Assembly (NCBI RefSeq): GCF_010091925.1
Contig: NZ_WVID01000005.1
Span: forward strand, 93,994-157,993
Source of the DNA: Nostoc sp. B(2019)
Lineage (GTDB): Bacteria; Cyanobacteriota; Cyanobacteriia; Cyanobacteriales; Nostocaceae
Length of the DNA: 64,000 nt
Direction of reading: 5' to 3'
The position numbers and the translations under genes were made by a program. Positions 1-9,161 of the stretch are shown one piece after another (the stretch's first letter is position 1; each line of letters begins with the position of its first letter). The notes beneath the pieces were generated by a model. It saw only the letters and a program-made list of their open reading frames with translations, had not been told where the DNA came from and did no database searches.

Positions 1-3000
1 ATTACTTAACAGCTGACCATCTCGATTCCAGAGTTTCACCAGGCTATCAGTACTAACCGAGGCAATAGTTTGACTATCAGGCGACCATGCTACCCCATTA
101 ACCCGACGGCTATGACCAGTTAAGGTATGTAGAAGTTTACCTTCGCGATTCCACAGCTTAACTGTTCCGTCATCGCTGGCTGATGCTAGCAACTTGCCAT
201 CAGGGCTGAAGCTTACCCAATTCACTGCGTCTTTATGAGCTTGCAAGGTGTTGAGCAGTTTACCGTTTTGGTTCCAAAGCTTGACTGTTTTATCTTTACT
301 AGCTGAGACAATGGTCTGACCATCAGGCGACCATGCTACACCCAAGACCGCATCATTATGACCTTTGAGGGTGTTGAGTAGTTTACGGTCTTGGCTCCAA
401 AGCTTCACTGTTTTATCTTTACTAGCCGAAGCGGCGATCGCCTGACCATTGGGGCTAAAACTAACACCCCAAACTTCGCCCTGATGCCCATTTAAAGTGT
501 TGAGCAGTTTACCATTGCGATTCCAAAGCTTTACCGTTTTGTCTCGACTTGCTGCGGCTAAGATGCGATCGTCAGGACTAAAACTAATGCTAGTTACCCA
601 ATCATCATTATCAACCCTTGGTCGCAGCAACACATCGTCCCAACGCCAGAGTTTAATAGTTTTGTCTCGACTTGCAGAAGCCAGAGTGTAACCATCAGGG
701 CTGAAGCTAACGCTATTAACCCAATTATTATGTCCCCGCAGGGTTCCTAGTAGCACACCCTCAGAACTCCAGAGTTTGAGTGTTTCGTCGGTACTTGCTG
801 AGGCAATGGTTTTACCATCGCGGCTAAAAGCCACACTGGTGACACCAGTACTATGTCCCGACAAAGTTCTCAGTAGCTTACCCTCTAGATTCCACAATTT
901 GATAGTTTGATCCAAACTAGCGGAAGCAATTGTTTTACCATCAGGCGACCACGCTACACCTTTAACAGCATCGTCGTGTCCTTGTAAGGTTTTAAGCAAT
1001 TTACCATCCCGACTCCACAGTTTTACCGTTTTGTCGGTACTCCCCGAAGCAATAATTTGACCATCAGGCGACCAAGCTACACCCAAGACTGCATAACCAT
1101 GATCCTGTAGGGTTTTGAGCAATTGACCGTCTTGACTCCACAGTTTCACCGTTTTGTCGGTACTCGCCGAAGCAATAATCTGACCATCAGGGCTGAAACT
1201 GACACTATTCACTACAGCCTCATGCCCTGGTAAGGTTTTGAGTAATTGACCTTCTCGACTCCAAAGTTTCACCGTCTTGTCTTGACTAGCAGAAGCAATG
1301 ATTTGACCATCAGGGCTGAAACTGACGCTGTTAACTACATCTTCATGACCCGTTAACGTTTTGACTAAACTACCATCAAGACGCCAAAGCTTAATTGTAC
1401 TATCGGCACTAGCCGAAGCAATCAAAGAGCGATCAGGGCTGAATGTGGCGCTATTCACTCCAGACACATGTCCCTCTAAGCGGTTATACTCTCTCACCGC
1501 ATAAACTGACTGGTATAAAGCCGTTTGTACCTGTTCTCTCGTATAAGAATCTACCCAGACTGTATGTTGCAGTTTTCTCCCTGCTTTTAAAGCTTCCTTT
1601 AAGCTATCGACACCTTTTTGTGACGCAAAAAGGGCTTCGCTAGACGCGCTGAGAGTTTTAATCTCGCTATCTACTGCTGTGACTATGGAAACACTTAACC
1701 CCAATATGGCTAGGACGGAAGCAGTTAAGGCGATTTTTAAAGAACGATTTAATTGAACTTCACTGAGTCTTTGTTTCTCTTGACTTTCAGCTAGTTGAGT
1801 TGTTAATTCTTTTTCTTTTAATTCAGCTCGCAATTGCTCAATTTCTAACTGACTCAATTCTTCTCGCTTGCGTAGCTCCCGTAATTCTGTTAATAAATCT
1901 AATCCCTGTTGGGGATGAGTATCTACTAGTTTAGCTTGCTGCTTTTTTTGTCTGAGTTCACTTTTTAGTCGCTCAATCTCAGATTGACTTTGTTCTACTT
2001 TGTAGCGTAACTGATTAAGTTGTACCTGCAAACTGGATTCTTGTTGTTGTAAGTAACGAATCAAGTCTACTAAATAATCATGAATTAGTTGATAGCGTTC
2101 AGGAATATCGGGAAAGAGAACCACTAACCCGGAGCGCACCAAAATATCTAATACCAACTCTAATTTAGCTGGATCTTCTAATTCTGACAGTTGTGTTGCT
2201 AACTCAGCACGAGTTTTAAAAGGTCGTTGATTGCTTTCATCTGTTAATAAGTACAAAACGAGTAAAGCGGCTCGTTCATTTTCTGGGCCGCAGTCTCTAA
2301 TAAGTTCTTTAATATATCGCTCGATGAGTTTGTTGGGTCTATATGGCTGATATTCTTCTAGCTTAGTAATTCGCTCATCTTGGATTTGCGCTCCAACGAC
2401 TTGTAATTCAATGGGGCGGACTTCGCCAAATTCTGTAGATAAATCTTCAACTAAAGCATCAATTAAAGCAGGTTCTAAATTAAACTGAGAACGTTCTGTT
2501 AATTTGCGAATAATAGCTTTAGCATATTCTGGCGAAAAATTATTTAGCTGGTAACGGATATGTTTATCGAGAATATTATTGTTAATTGCCTCCAGTGCTG
2601 AGAGATGTTTAAACTCTAATAAGCGATGCAAATAATCTTCTCGTAATGAGAGGATAACTTTGACAAAGGGTATCTTGAGGCAGTAGCTAATAAATCTATC
2701 AAATTCTTGTTTTTGATTGCGATCGCTATAACCAAAGAAAAATTCTTCAAACTGGTCAAAAATCAAAACTGTGATCAGGTGGTTATCAGCATTTTCGCGT
2801 AATTGCTGCAAAATATTAGCGATCGCAACGCACACAGTTGAGTCTGGTAAAGCTGGCGATTCAATGACTGCTTCTCCTTTGATGTGAGTCATCGCCTCAC
2901 TTAAAGATTTCCCTAATTCCTGTACCCAATTGGTATAAACTTGCAGTACAACAGGCACGGCTATTTGATCACCAATTGCGCGATTTTGCAATGCTGGAAC

Positions 3001-4773
3001 TAAGCCCGCAGTCACAGTAGAACTCTTACCTACTCCTGATTGACCATGAATCACCGTCAGCTTTTGATCAGCACGGCTAATTCTGCCAATTAAGTTATTA
3101 ATATCTCGCTCACGACCAGAAGCGGCAATTTCTAAGGCAAGGCTGCTATTCCCAGAAGATGACATCAATGCTGGATTCGTCGCCTGTCTTTGAGGTTGCA
3201 AACGACCTGCACCAATGAAAGCCCGAAAACCATACTGCTGCTCAACAGAACGTCGTTTTTGCCGAATGCAATAGGCTTCTAAATACCGACCTTCTTCAAA
3301 ATAAAGCGATCGCAACCTCCGCAATAGTCGAATATAACGATGGGCATCGTATTGAGGTGCGCTACTTTCTAAAGCTTCTGGAAGTTCTTTTGCCGCCTTT
3401 TCCAGATATTCACCAGCTACTTCTTGCTCACCTAAATTTCGCTGTGCTTTCGCTAAAACTAAATAATAAATTTGCCCCAAAAGCAATGGGAATAAGCATT
3501 TATAAGGATCACTATGCTTTTGTGCCTCAGCTAATTTCAATAGTGATACATGTGCCAATATACTCGCCTGTCCCCATCGCGACTGCTGCACAGCCACCTG
3601 TGCAAGTAAACCGTAGTCACAAGCAAGTTGGATTTGACTACCGTAAGTTTGATGCAACTCTAAAGACGTTTGAGCAATAATCTGCAATTCTTCCCACTCT
3701 TGCAGATGTTGCAAAACTTCAGCGAGTTGACCAATAAACTCAGTGGCTATATCTGGACGCCCAGCTACCTGCAAAATATCTAAGCATTGCTGAAAATAAG
3801 ATTTAGCAGCAGACCAATGGCGGCGGTTTTCTGCCTGGTTTTGCTCCGCTAAGCGACAATAACATAGCCCAATATAAAACAGTAATACTCCCTGTCGCAG
3901 CAGATGGGAAGATGAGGGAGCAGGGGCAGCAGGGGGAGCAGGGGAGGAAAATACTCTCTCATTCTCCTTATTCCCCTGATTTGCGTCTCCTACTTTCTCC
4001 GCCTCCTGCTGCCAAAACTGCAAGCTTTGCTGAAAATGGGCTAAAGCTGTATCGATTCGGTCACTAACATAATCATCTAGACCGAAAACAAATTCTAAAC
4101 TAGCGTGTAATTCTGGCTCTAAGCTGATACCACGATTTTGTAACTCTCTAATGGCGAAGTGGAGTTCATAGCTATGTTCCCAAGCTTGCTCCAAAGTAGA
4201 ATAATGGTCTGCAACTTTAGATTCTTGGTGTTTTGCAGGATCACTGTGCAAAATTGTGGCGAACAAAGAGTCAGTTTCTTGTTGCAGAAATTGCAGCAAC
4301 TCCGAGGTGGTCATTTCAAACCGAATCGGTGTAGCCGCCCAACTAGCAAAATCTGGTGCTAAACGTACTACCTTTTGCAATACTTCGTCATTCACCCACA
4401 AAATCATCGGAAATGGGTGACGTTTGCGAAATTCATCGCGGATATGATTGATTGACCTCAGTAAGTCATTAATTCCATCCACTGAATCTAACCCAAAAAC
4501 CATCAATGCCGATGGCTGCTGCTCTGTAAGTTGTAGATGGATAGTTGTGTAAAGACTTCTGACATTGTGGGGCAGGACTACCTTTTGAATCTGGTAGGCT
4601 CCTAAAGAGAGTTCATCGAATCGTTGCAACACGCACTCTTGCAAGACTTTATAGTTACAGCACACCAAAACTACGGAGAATTGGCCGCTAGAAAGAGCAA
4701 CTGCTCGTCCCAAACTCCGCAAAGCACGCTCGTTAGTTGCTTTTACATCTGCTTGTGGGTGTCGTTCAACCAT
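1..4773 (-). CDS. STAND-type NTPase with TPR-like region, coiled coil, one membrane segment and WD40 propeller (3' end cut by window edge)
   Basis: I read one continuous minus-strand frame from ATG 4773 to the left edge, so at least 1591 residues; the end lies outside. Order seen: residues 1-~170 an NTPase-like domain with a Walker-B-like strand (LMVFGLD) but no clear Walker A; a TPR-like helical region (~200-500); a P-loop GQSGVGKSS starting near residue 577 with a downstream LIFDQFEEFF, typical of nSTAND1 NTPases; a charged coiled coil (~905-1005); one hydrophobic segment (~1011-1035); then at least 12 WD40 repeats of about 41 residues (GH...V.FSPDG..IASAS.D.TVKLW). STAND proteins are ATP-driven switches and WD40 propellers usually sense ligands or proteins. 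The start overlaps the upstream ATPase gene by 31 bp, so co-translation is likely. Proline-rich residues ~272-285 come from a low-complexity DNA insert. Ligand and output are unknown; signalling or a conflict system are both possible. Confidence 0.85.
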   Translation of the reverse strand, partial: MVERHPQADVKATNERALRSLGRAVALSSGQFSVVLVCCNYKVLQECVLQRFDELSLGAYQIQKVVLPHNVRSLYTTIHLQLTEQQPSALMVFGLDSVDGINDLLRSINHIRDEFRKRHPFPMILWVNDEVLQKVVRLAPDFASWAATPIRFEMTTSELLQFLQQETDSLFATILHSDPAKHQESKVADHYSTLEQAWEHSYELHFAIRELQNRGISLEPELHASLEFVFGLDDYVSDRIDTALAHFQQSLQFWQQEAEKVGDANQGNKENERVFSSPAPPAAPAPSSSHLLRQGVLLFYIGLCYCRLAEQNQAENRRHWSAAKSYFQQCLDILQVAGRPDIATEFIGQLAEVLQHLQEWEELQIIAQTSLELHQTYGSQIQLACDYGLLAQVAVQQSRWGQASILAHVSLLKLAEAQKHSDPYKCLFPLLLGQIYYLVLAKAQRNLGEQEVAGEYLEKAAKELPEALESSAPQYDAHRYIRLLRRLRSLYFEEGRYLEAYCIRQKRRSVEQQYGFRAFIGAGRLQPQRQATNPALMSSSGNSSLALEIAASGRERDINNLIGRISRADQKLTVIHGQSGVGKSSTVTAGLVPALQNRAIGDQIAVPVVLQVYTNWVQELGKSLSEAMTHIKGEAVIESPALPDSTVCVAIANILQQLRENADNHLITVLIFDQFEEFFFGYSDRNQKQEFDRFISYCLKIPFVKVILSLREDYLHRLLEFKHLSALEAINNNILDKHIRYQLNNFSPEYAKAIIRKLTERSQFNLEPALIDALVEDLSTEFGEVRPIELQVVGAQIQDERITKLEEYQPYRPNKLIERYIKELIRDCGPENERAALLVLYLLTDESNQRPFKTRAELATQLSELEDPAKLELVLDILVRSGLVVLFPDIPERYQLIHDYLVDLIRYLQQQESSLQVQLNQLRYKVEQSQSEIERLKSELRQKKQQAKLVDTHPQQGLDLLTELRELRKREELSQLEIEQLRAELKEKELTTQLAESQEKQRLSEVQLNRSLKIALTASVLAILGLSVSIVTAVDSEIKTLSASSEALFASQKGVDSLKEALKAGRKLQHTVWVDSYTREQVQTALYQSVYAVREYNRLEGHVSGVNSATFSPDRSLIASASADSTIKLWRLDGSLVKTLTGHEDVVNSVSFSPDGQIIASASQDKTVKLWSREGQLLKTLPGHEAVVNSVSFSPDGQIIASASTDKTVKLWSQDGQLLKTLQDHGYAVLGVAWSPDGQIIASGSTDKTVKLWSRDGKLLKTLQGHDDAVKGVAWSPDGKTIASASLDQTIKLWNLEGKLLRTLSGHSTGVTSVAFSRDGKTIASASTDETLKLWSSEGVLLGTLRGHNNWVNSVSFSPDGYTLASASRDKTIKLWRWDDVLLRPRVDNDDWVTSISFSPDDRILAAASRDKTVKLWNRNGKLLNTLNGHQGEVWGVSFSPNGQAIAASASKDKTVKLWSQDRKLLNTLKGHNDAVLGVAWSPDGQTIVSASKDKTVKLWNQNGKLLNTLQAHKDAVNWVSFSPDGKLLASASDDGTVKLWNREGKLLHTLTGHSRRVNGVAWSPDSQTIASVSTDSLVKLWNRDGQLLSN

Positions 4774-6080
4774 GATTTAAATTTTTGCGTCTCTGCTAAA
4801 ACTGGGTTGACGGCAAACCAAGCGCCTCGATGATCACGGTATTCAAATACAAACAGGCTTCGCAATAGTGTGTGATATGCTATGTCACCACCGACCCTTT
4901 GCTGTTGTACCACCTGAAAGATTAATTCCCATTCATGGGGATCAAGGGCGTTAGCTCGGTAATCTCGCTGTCTTTGAATCACCAATTCAACGCAGTCCCG
5001 CTCAAAGGGTGGATCTTGTTCTCGCAGACAGTCAAACAGCAATCCTAGCAAGTCGCGCACATGACCACCGCTAATTAAGCACAACCGATCTAAGGTTTCT
5101 AGACTATCAAACACCTGTGTTATTAAGCCTAACCGATCGCTAGGTGGAATGTCTGGGAAGGCTCTAGCTAGCACCATTTGTCGCATCATTGCCAGCCCTT
5201 GGGGGAAAATCTCCCCAGAACGTAAACGCACTGGGATCATTGGCAATACTTTCGGCGCTACGCCACCACCTAAGCGATGTTGGAGTTCAGCGCTGTCGTT
5301 GGAGAAAATCAGGGCTAGGGGAATAGTGTAGACTACATGACAATGCAATTTACGTAGCTGCTCACCCCGCTCAATAAATAAATATTCGGGCAGCGATCGC
5401 CCAGATGGTAAAGGTCGAATTGCTACCCGATCTAAATTATCAACAATTACCACTAATCCTTGTTTGCCTAAAGCTCTCAATTCTTTGTTGGCATGTTCTA
5501 GTAATTCTTTATTAATTGAGTGCAAAATATTTGCCGTTCGCGGTTCTAGGTAGTCTCTTAACCGCCGTCTTAACTGTGGGCTTTCTTTAGTTTTAGCTGT
5601 AATTTTGGCAATCCCAACAGACAACTCTGCTTCTACCCCAAGTTCAATTGGCGTTTGCAAAAAATCTCTAATTTCAGCAAACAACTTGGTAAAATATTTC
5701 GGCTTTAACCCGATTTTCATCGCTTCTAGGCTTTCACTTACCTGACCCGCGATCGCTAATAAAATATCAGTCACATCCACATCCGCCATTTCAAGGACAT
5801 GGGTGGACTCAAAGTAAACTACATGAAATTTTTGCTCCTCTAACTCAGCTTTGAGCCGCAACAATTCCGTTGATTTCCCACAGCCGAGATGCCCTGTAAA
5901 TAGCTGACAAGTCGGTGCATTCGGCGAAATTCTGGTGATCGTGCGCTGCAAAGCCTCAATGATTTTGCCACCCCGCACCGCAGCAAAATCGATATAATAT
6001 CGGCGATCGCCCAGATTTCCCATCATTAGCGGTCTGCTCGGATTGCAAGCCTGATAAAATCTTTCTAAATCTAAGACCAT
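4743..6080 (-). CDS. P-loop ATPase (AAA/STAND-like), partner of the WD40 protein
   Basis: A 445-residue protein with Walker A GHLGCGKST at residues 63-71, a Walker-B-like strand VVIVDNLD near 210-217, and a C-terminal ISGGHVRDLLGLLF region resembling the sensor/lid part of ORC/STAND-like ATPases. It has no signal peptide or membrane segment, so it should be cytosolic. It is first in a two-gene minus-strand unit: its last 31 bp overlap the start of the large NTPase-WD40 gene in another frame, which strongly suggests coupled translation and a shared complex. The family recurs in filamentous cyanobacteria as 'ATP-binding protein', with no biochemical role that I know of. The ATPase fold is clear from the motifs; the function is not. 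The start is ATG 6080, and I see no strong Shine-Dalgarno. Confidence 0.85.
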   Translation of the reverse strand: MVLDLERFYQACNPSRPLMMGNLGDRRYYIDFAAVRGGKIIEALQRTITRISPNAPTCQLFTGHLGCGKSTELLRLKAELEEQKFHVVYFESTHVLEMADVDVTDILLAIAGQVSESLEAMKIGLKPKYFTKLFAEIRDFLQTPIELGVEAELSVGIAKITAKTKESPQLRRRLRDYLEPRTANILHSINKELLEHANKELRALGKQGLVVIVDNLDRVAIRPLPSGRSLPEYLFIERGEQLRKLHCHVVYTIPLALIFSNDSAELQHRLGGGVAPKVLPMIPVRLRSGEIFPQGLAMMRQMVLARAFPDIPPSDRLGLITQVFDSLETLDRLCLISGGHVRDLLGLLFDCLREQDPPFERDCVELVIQRQRDYRANALDPHEWELIFQVVQQQRVGGDIAYHTLLRSLFVFEYRDHRGAWFAVNPVLAETQKFKSWLNDTHKQM

Positions 6081-6733
6081 AACTAATCGACTTCAATCAG
6101 GGAACGGTGGAGATTACAAAATCTGCTAACTATATTTACTTTTAGGAATTTATGCTTTACTGTAATACATCTCACTCCAATTACAAACTAAAATAACAGC
6201 ATTTCGGATGGTTTCGCATATCTGTGTGCCATTCGATAATGCTTTCATTTATTAAAATATAAGTACAAATACTACTAAAAGTACGAATTAAAAAATCGCT
6301 CACAGAGAAAAATGTATTTTTATAAATTGTAAAAATATTCAGCTAACAAAAAGGTACTGTTGAGTACAATTTTTATGTGTCCCTGAATATTTAATTATTT
6401 TCATTCTTCATCATCAAAACCTCAACTTATCATCAGCTTCAGTCCTAAATATAGGCATATAAACCAACGCGATCGCATCTGCTGATACACTAAACAAAAA
6501 ATATTTGTAGCTGATGGTAAGTAACTAATTATCGTTGTAGTATTTGAGCTAACAAAAAAATGTAAATGCTCGGTTTTTTTAAGGCGATCGCGTGGTTGTG
6601 ATAGTTAATAAAAATTTTGTCCTTCATTCTCTTGAATAGCTTTTGCACAAATGAGTTCCTTCGTAATAAGTGTGGTGAGAACTCAATACCAGATAGCATA
6701 GAGGCATCACTGTACGGAGGTGATTAACAACTG
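6081..6733. other. Intergenic region between divergent genes, AT-rich
   Basis: This 653-bp divergent spacer must hold promoters for the leftward ATPase unit and the rightward methyltransferase. It is AT-rich with several GCGATCGC-type sites near 6470 and 6585. I found no convincing gene, tRNA or long repeat. The only clear signal is the strong ribosome binding site at its right end. Confidence 0.5.
6716..6724 (+). promoter_or_regulatory. Strong Shine-Dalgarno of the 6734 methyltransferase
   Basis: GGAGGTGAT lies nine bases before ATG 6734 and is a near-perfect match to the 16S rRNA 3' end. Such a strong site is rare in this window, where most genes have weak or no Shine-Dalgarno. It fixes the start and predicts efficient translation. 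Confidence 0.8.
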
Positions 6734-7306
6734 ATGAGCATTGTAGACAGTATTTTCATGCGTATGTTCGGTCGCCCTAAAGGTATGCTAGGCAGGTTTG
6801 GTGGCATTATCATGGCACGCATGAATCAAGCGTTCACTTACTGGGTTATCGACCTGCTTGACATTCAGCCGAACGACAAAGTGCTGGAAGTTGGATTTGG
6901 CTCTGGAGTGGGCATTCAACGTCTGTCCAAGCTGGCATCAGCAGGATATATCGCAGGCATCGATTACTCTCAAGAAATGGTCGAGCAAGCTACAACTCGG
7001 AACATGGCAGAGATTAAGGCTGGTCTGGTGGATTTGCGGCAAGGTTCGGTGGAAAGTTTGCCGTTTGAAGACAACACATTCGATAAAGCGCTGGCGGTTA
7101 ACTCCATGCAAGTCTGGCCAGATGCCATAGTTGGGCTGCGGGAAGTGCGGCGAGTTATGAAGGTTGGTGGCAGAATAGCGCTTGGTTTTACTTCTTATTC
7201 AGGGCAGTCGAGTATCGGCTTGACTCAGATACTCACGACTGCTGGCTTCACTCAAGCACGCCTAGTGGAGACAGATCGCGGTTTTTGTGTATTGGCGATG
7301 GCGTAA
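6734..7306 (+). CDS. Class I SAM-dependent methyltransferase
   Basis: A 190-residue protein with motif I LEVGFGSGVG (residues 51-60), the acidic residue of motif II in GIDYS (~76), and the later SLPFEDNTFDKALAV and RVMKVGGRIALGF segments typical of Methyltransf_11 proteins. The region before motif I (residues 1-40) is rich in Met and hydrophobic residues and may be a lid or substrate-binding part. The substrate cannot be told from sequence; small-molecule or lipid methylation is usual for this group. It is preceded by an excellent ribosome binding site and followed by crtD on the same strand after 124 bp. A shared transcript with crtD is possible but unproven. Confidence 0.85.
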   Translation: MSIVDSIFMRMFGRPKGMLGRFGGIIMARMNQAFTYWVIDLLDIQPNDKVLEVGFGSGVGIQRLSKLASAGYIAGIDYSQEMVEQATTRNMAEIKAGLVDLRQGSVESLPFEDNTFDKALAVNSMQVWPDAIVGLREVRRVMKVGGRIALGFTSYSGQSSIGLTQILTTAGFTQARLVETDRGFCVLAMA

Positions 7307-7430
7307 CCGCCCCCTGGAGGCGATGCCTACGGCGGTCAATTACGCACCATAAGCAACGATGAAAGACGAAGGTTTAGCGATCATGTAAGATTATAAGTAG
7401 AAATATTAAGAATTATAAAATTAAGTATCA

Positions 7431-8945
7431 ATGTCCAGTCTCTCTGTTGACAAAAGTAAATCCCGCGTGATTGTTATCGGTGCGGGAATTGGTGGGCTGA
7501 CTGCTGGAGCATTATTAGCCCATAGAGGTTACAGTGTCTTAATTTTGGATCAAGCCCTCGTACCTGGAGGCTGCGCTTCTACGTTTAAACGTCAGGGATT
7601 TACCTTTGATGTGGGAGCAACTCAGGTAGCAGGGTTAGAACCAGGAGGGATTCACCACCGCATTTTTTCAGAATTGGCAATAGATTTACCCGAAGCGACA
7701 CCTTGTGATCCTGCTTGTGCAGTTTATTTGCCTGGTGAGGTGACACCAATTAACGTCTGGCGCGACCCAGAGAAATGGCAAGCAGAAAGACAAAGGCAGT
7801 TTCCGGGTAGCGAACCTTTTTGGCAGTTGATGGCAACTTTGTTTGCAGCTAGTTGGGAATTTCAAGGACGCGATCCAGTACTACCGCCGCGTAACTTGTG
7901 GGACTTGTGGCAGCTAACTCAGGCAGTGCGTCCCAGTACATTAATTACTGTACCATTCACCTTATTTACAGTAGGAGATGCTTTACGGTTGTATGGACTG
8001 GGAAATGACCAACGACTGAGAACATTCTTAGATTTGCAACTCAAGCTGTATTCTCAAGTCAATGCCGATGAAACAGCCTTACTTTATGCCGCCACAGCGT
8101 TGAGTGTATCCCAACTACCCCAAGGATTGTTTCATCTCCAGGGTAGTATGCAGGTATTAAGCGATCGCCTAGTAGAAGCCTTAGAAAGAGATGGTGGCAA
8201 ACTGTTGATGCGCCACACAGTGGAACAAATCAAAGTAGAAAATGGCAAAGCTACCGCCGTCGTCATCAGAAATCAGAAAACTGGCGAAGTGTGGACAGAA
8301 GCCACCGACCATGTAGTTGCCAATGTCGCCGTGCAAAACCTGGTGCAGTTGTTAGGAGAACAGGCTCCATCTGGATATAAACACCGAGTAGAAAAACTAC
8401 CCCAAGCATCAGGGGCATTTGTAGTGTATTTAGGTGTAGATGCCAGTGCCATTCCGCCTGAGTGTCCTCCCCATCTACAATTCATGTATGATGCCAATGG
8501 CCCCATCGGCGAGAATAATTCCTTATTTGTTTCCGTTAGCCATCATGGAGATGGTCGCGCACCAGACGGAAAAGCGACAATTATTGCTTCTTCATTTGTC
8601 GATCCTACACAGTGGTGGATTACTGACAATTATCCATTGCTCAAACAAAAGTATACAGAAGAGGCGATCGCCCGCCTTGCCCAATACTTCTATTTGAAAC
8701 CGGAAACTATTATCCATCAAGAAGCCGCAACACCCCGTACCTTTGCTCATTACACAGCACGCGATCGCGGTATAGTCGGTGGCATTGGTCAAAGGATACC
8801 CACCTTTGGCCCTTTTGGTTTTGCTAATCGTACACCCATTAATCATCTGTGGTTAGTCGGTGACTCCACCCATCCCGGCGAAGGTACTGCTGGGGTAAGT
8901 TACTCAGCGCTAACAGTGGTCAGGCAGATTGAAGCGCTAAAGTAG
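7431..8945 (+). CDS. crtD: C-3',4' desaturase CrtD (carotenoid biosynthesis)
   Basis: A 504-residue FAD-dependent oxidoreductase of the phytoene desaturase/CrtISO superfamily. The N-terminal dinucleotide-binding motif is GAGIGG (residues 17-22), followed by VPGGCASTFKRQGFTFDVGA, and the C-terminal FAD motif is GDSTHPGEGTAGVSYSA. The text after the N-terminal motif (TQVAGLEPGGIHHRIF) matches the cyanobacterial CrtD group rather than CrtISO (CrtH) or CrtP/CrtQ. CrtD introduces the 3',4' double bond in myxoxanthophyll-type carotenoids at membranes. I see no clear Shine-Dalgarno before ATG 7431. Another CrtI-like desaturase or isomerase remains possible. Confidence 0.85.
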   Translation: MSSLSVDKSKSRVIVIGAGIGGLTAGALLAHRGYSVLILDQALVPGGCASTFKRQGFTFDVGATQVAGLEPGGIHHRIFSELAIDLPEATPCDPACAVYLPGEVTPINVWRDPEKWQAERQRQFPGSEPFWQLMATLFAASWEFQGRDPVLPPRNLWDLWQLTQAVRPSTLITVPFTLFTVGDALRLYGLGNDQRLRTFLDLQLKLYSQVNADETALLYAATALSVSQLPQGLFHLQGSMQVLSDRLVEALERDGGKLLMRHTVEQIKVENGKATAVVIRNQKTGEVWTEATDHVVANVAVQNLVQLLGEQAPSGYKHRVEKLPQASGAFVVYLGVDASAIPPECPPHLQFMYDANGPIGENNSLFVSVSHHGDGRAPDGKATIIASSFVDPTQWWITDNYPLLKQKYTEEAIARLAQYFYLKPETIIHQEAATPRTFAHYTARDRGIVGGIGQRIPTFGPFGFANRTPINHLWLVGDSTHPGEGTAGVSYSALTVVRQIEALK

Positions 8946-8991
8946 AATCGGATAGCACTGACAAACCCAGAACAAGAAAGCAGGGTATACC

Positions 8992-9032
8992 GATGAACAC
9001 CGATAAATTATCTGTGTTTATCAGTGTTCATC
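8992..9032. repeat. Inverted repeat downstream of crtD
   Basis: GATGAACAC plus GATA on the left pair with TATC plus GTGTTCATC on the right around a short loop. It lies 46 bp after the crtD stop and may act as a transcription terminator or mRNA 3' structure. It has no U-tract, so terminator activity is uncertain; a dispersed repeat is the alternative. Confidence 0.6.
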
Positions 9033-9108
9033 TGTGGTTCCAATAAAAAACTAGGATTTATGCAAGTCTAATAATCTTCTACCAGCGACAGCGCTGAAAT
9101 GAACATTT

Positions 9109-9137
9109 GTAGAGACGCTGCAATACAACGTCTCCAC
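9109..9137. repeat. GTAGAGACG-type palindromic dispersed repeat, copy 1
   Basis: A 29-nt imperfect palindrome beginning GTAGAGACG and ending CGTCTCCAC, between the convergent crtD and the 9162 gene. It closely resembles the repeat at 28293 and, more distantly, that at 16076. Such elements are common between genes in Nostocales. Confidence 0.75.
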
Positions 9138-9161
9138 CCATGCATTCAAGCAGATGGCAAA

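Noticed and set aside
1-1480. CRISPR-like array or satellite because of the regular repeats
   Set aside because: The ~123-bp units are in frame and encode WD40 motifs.
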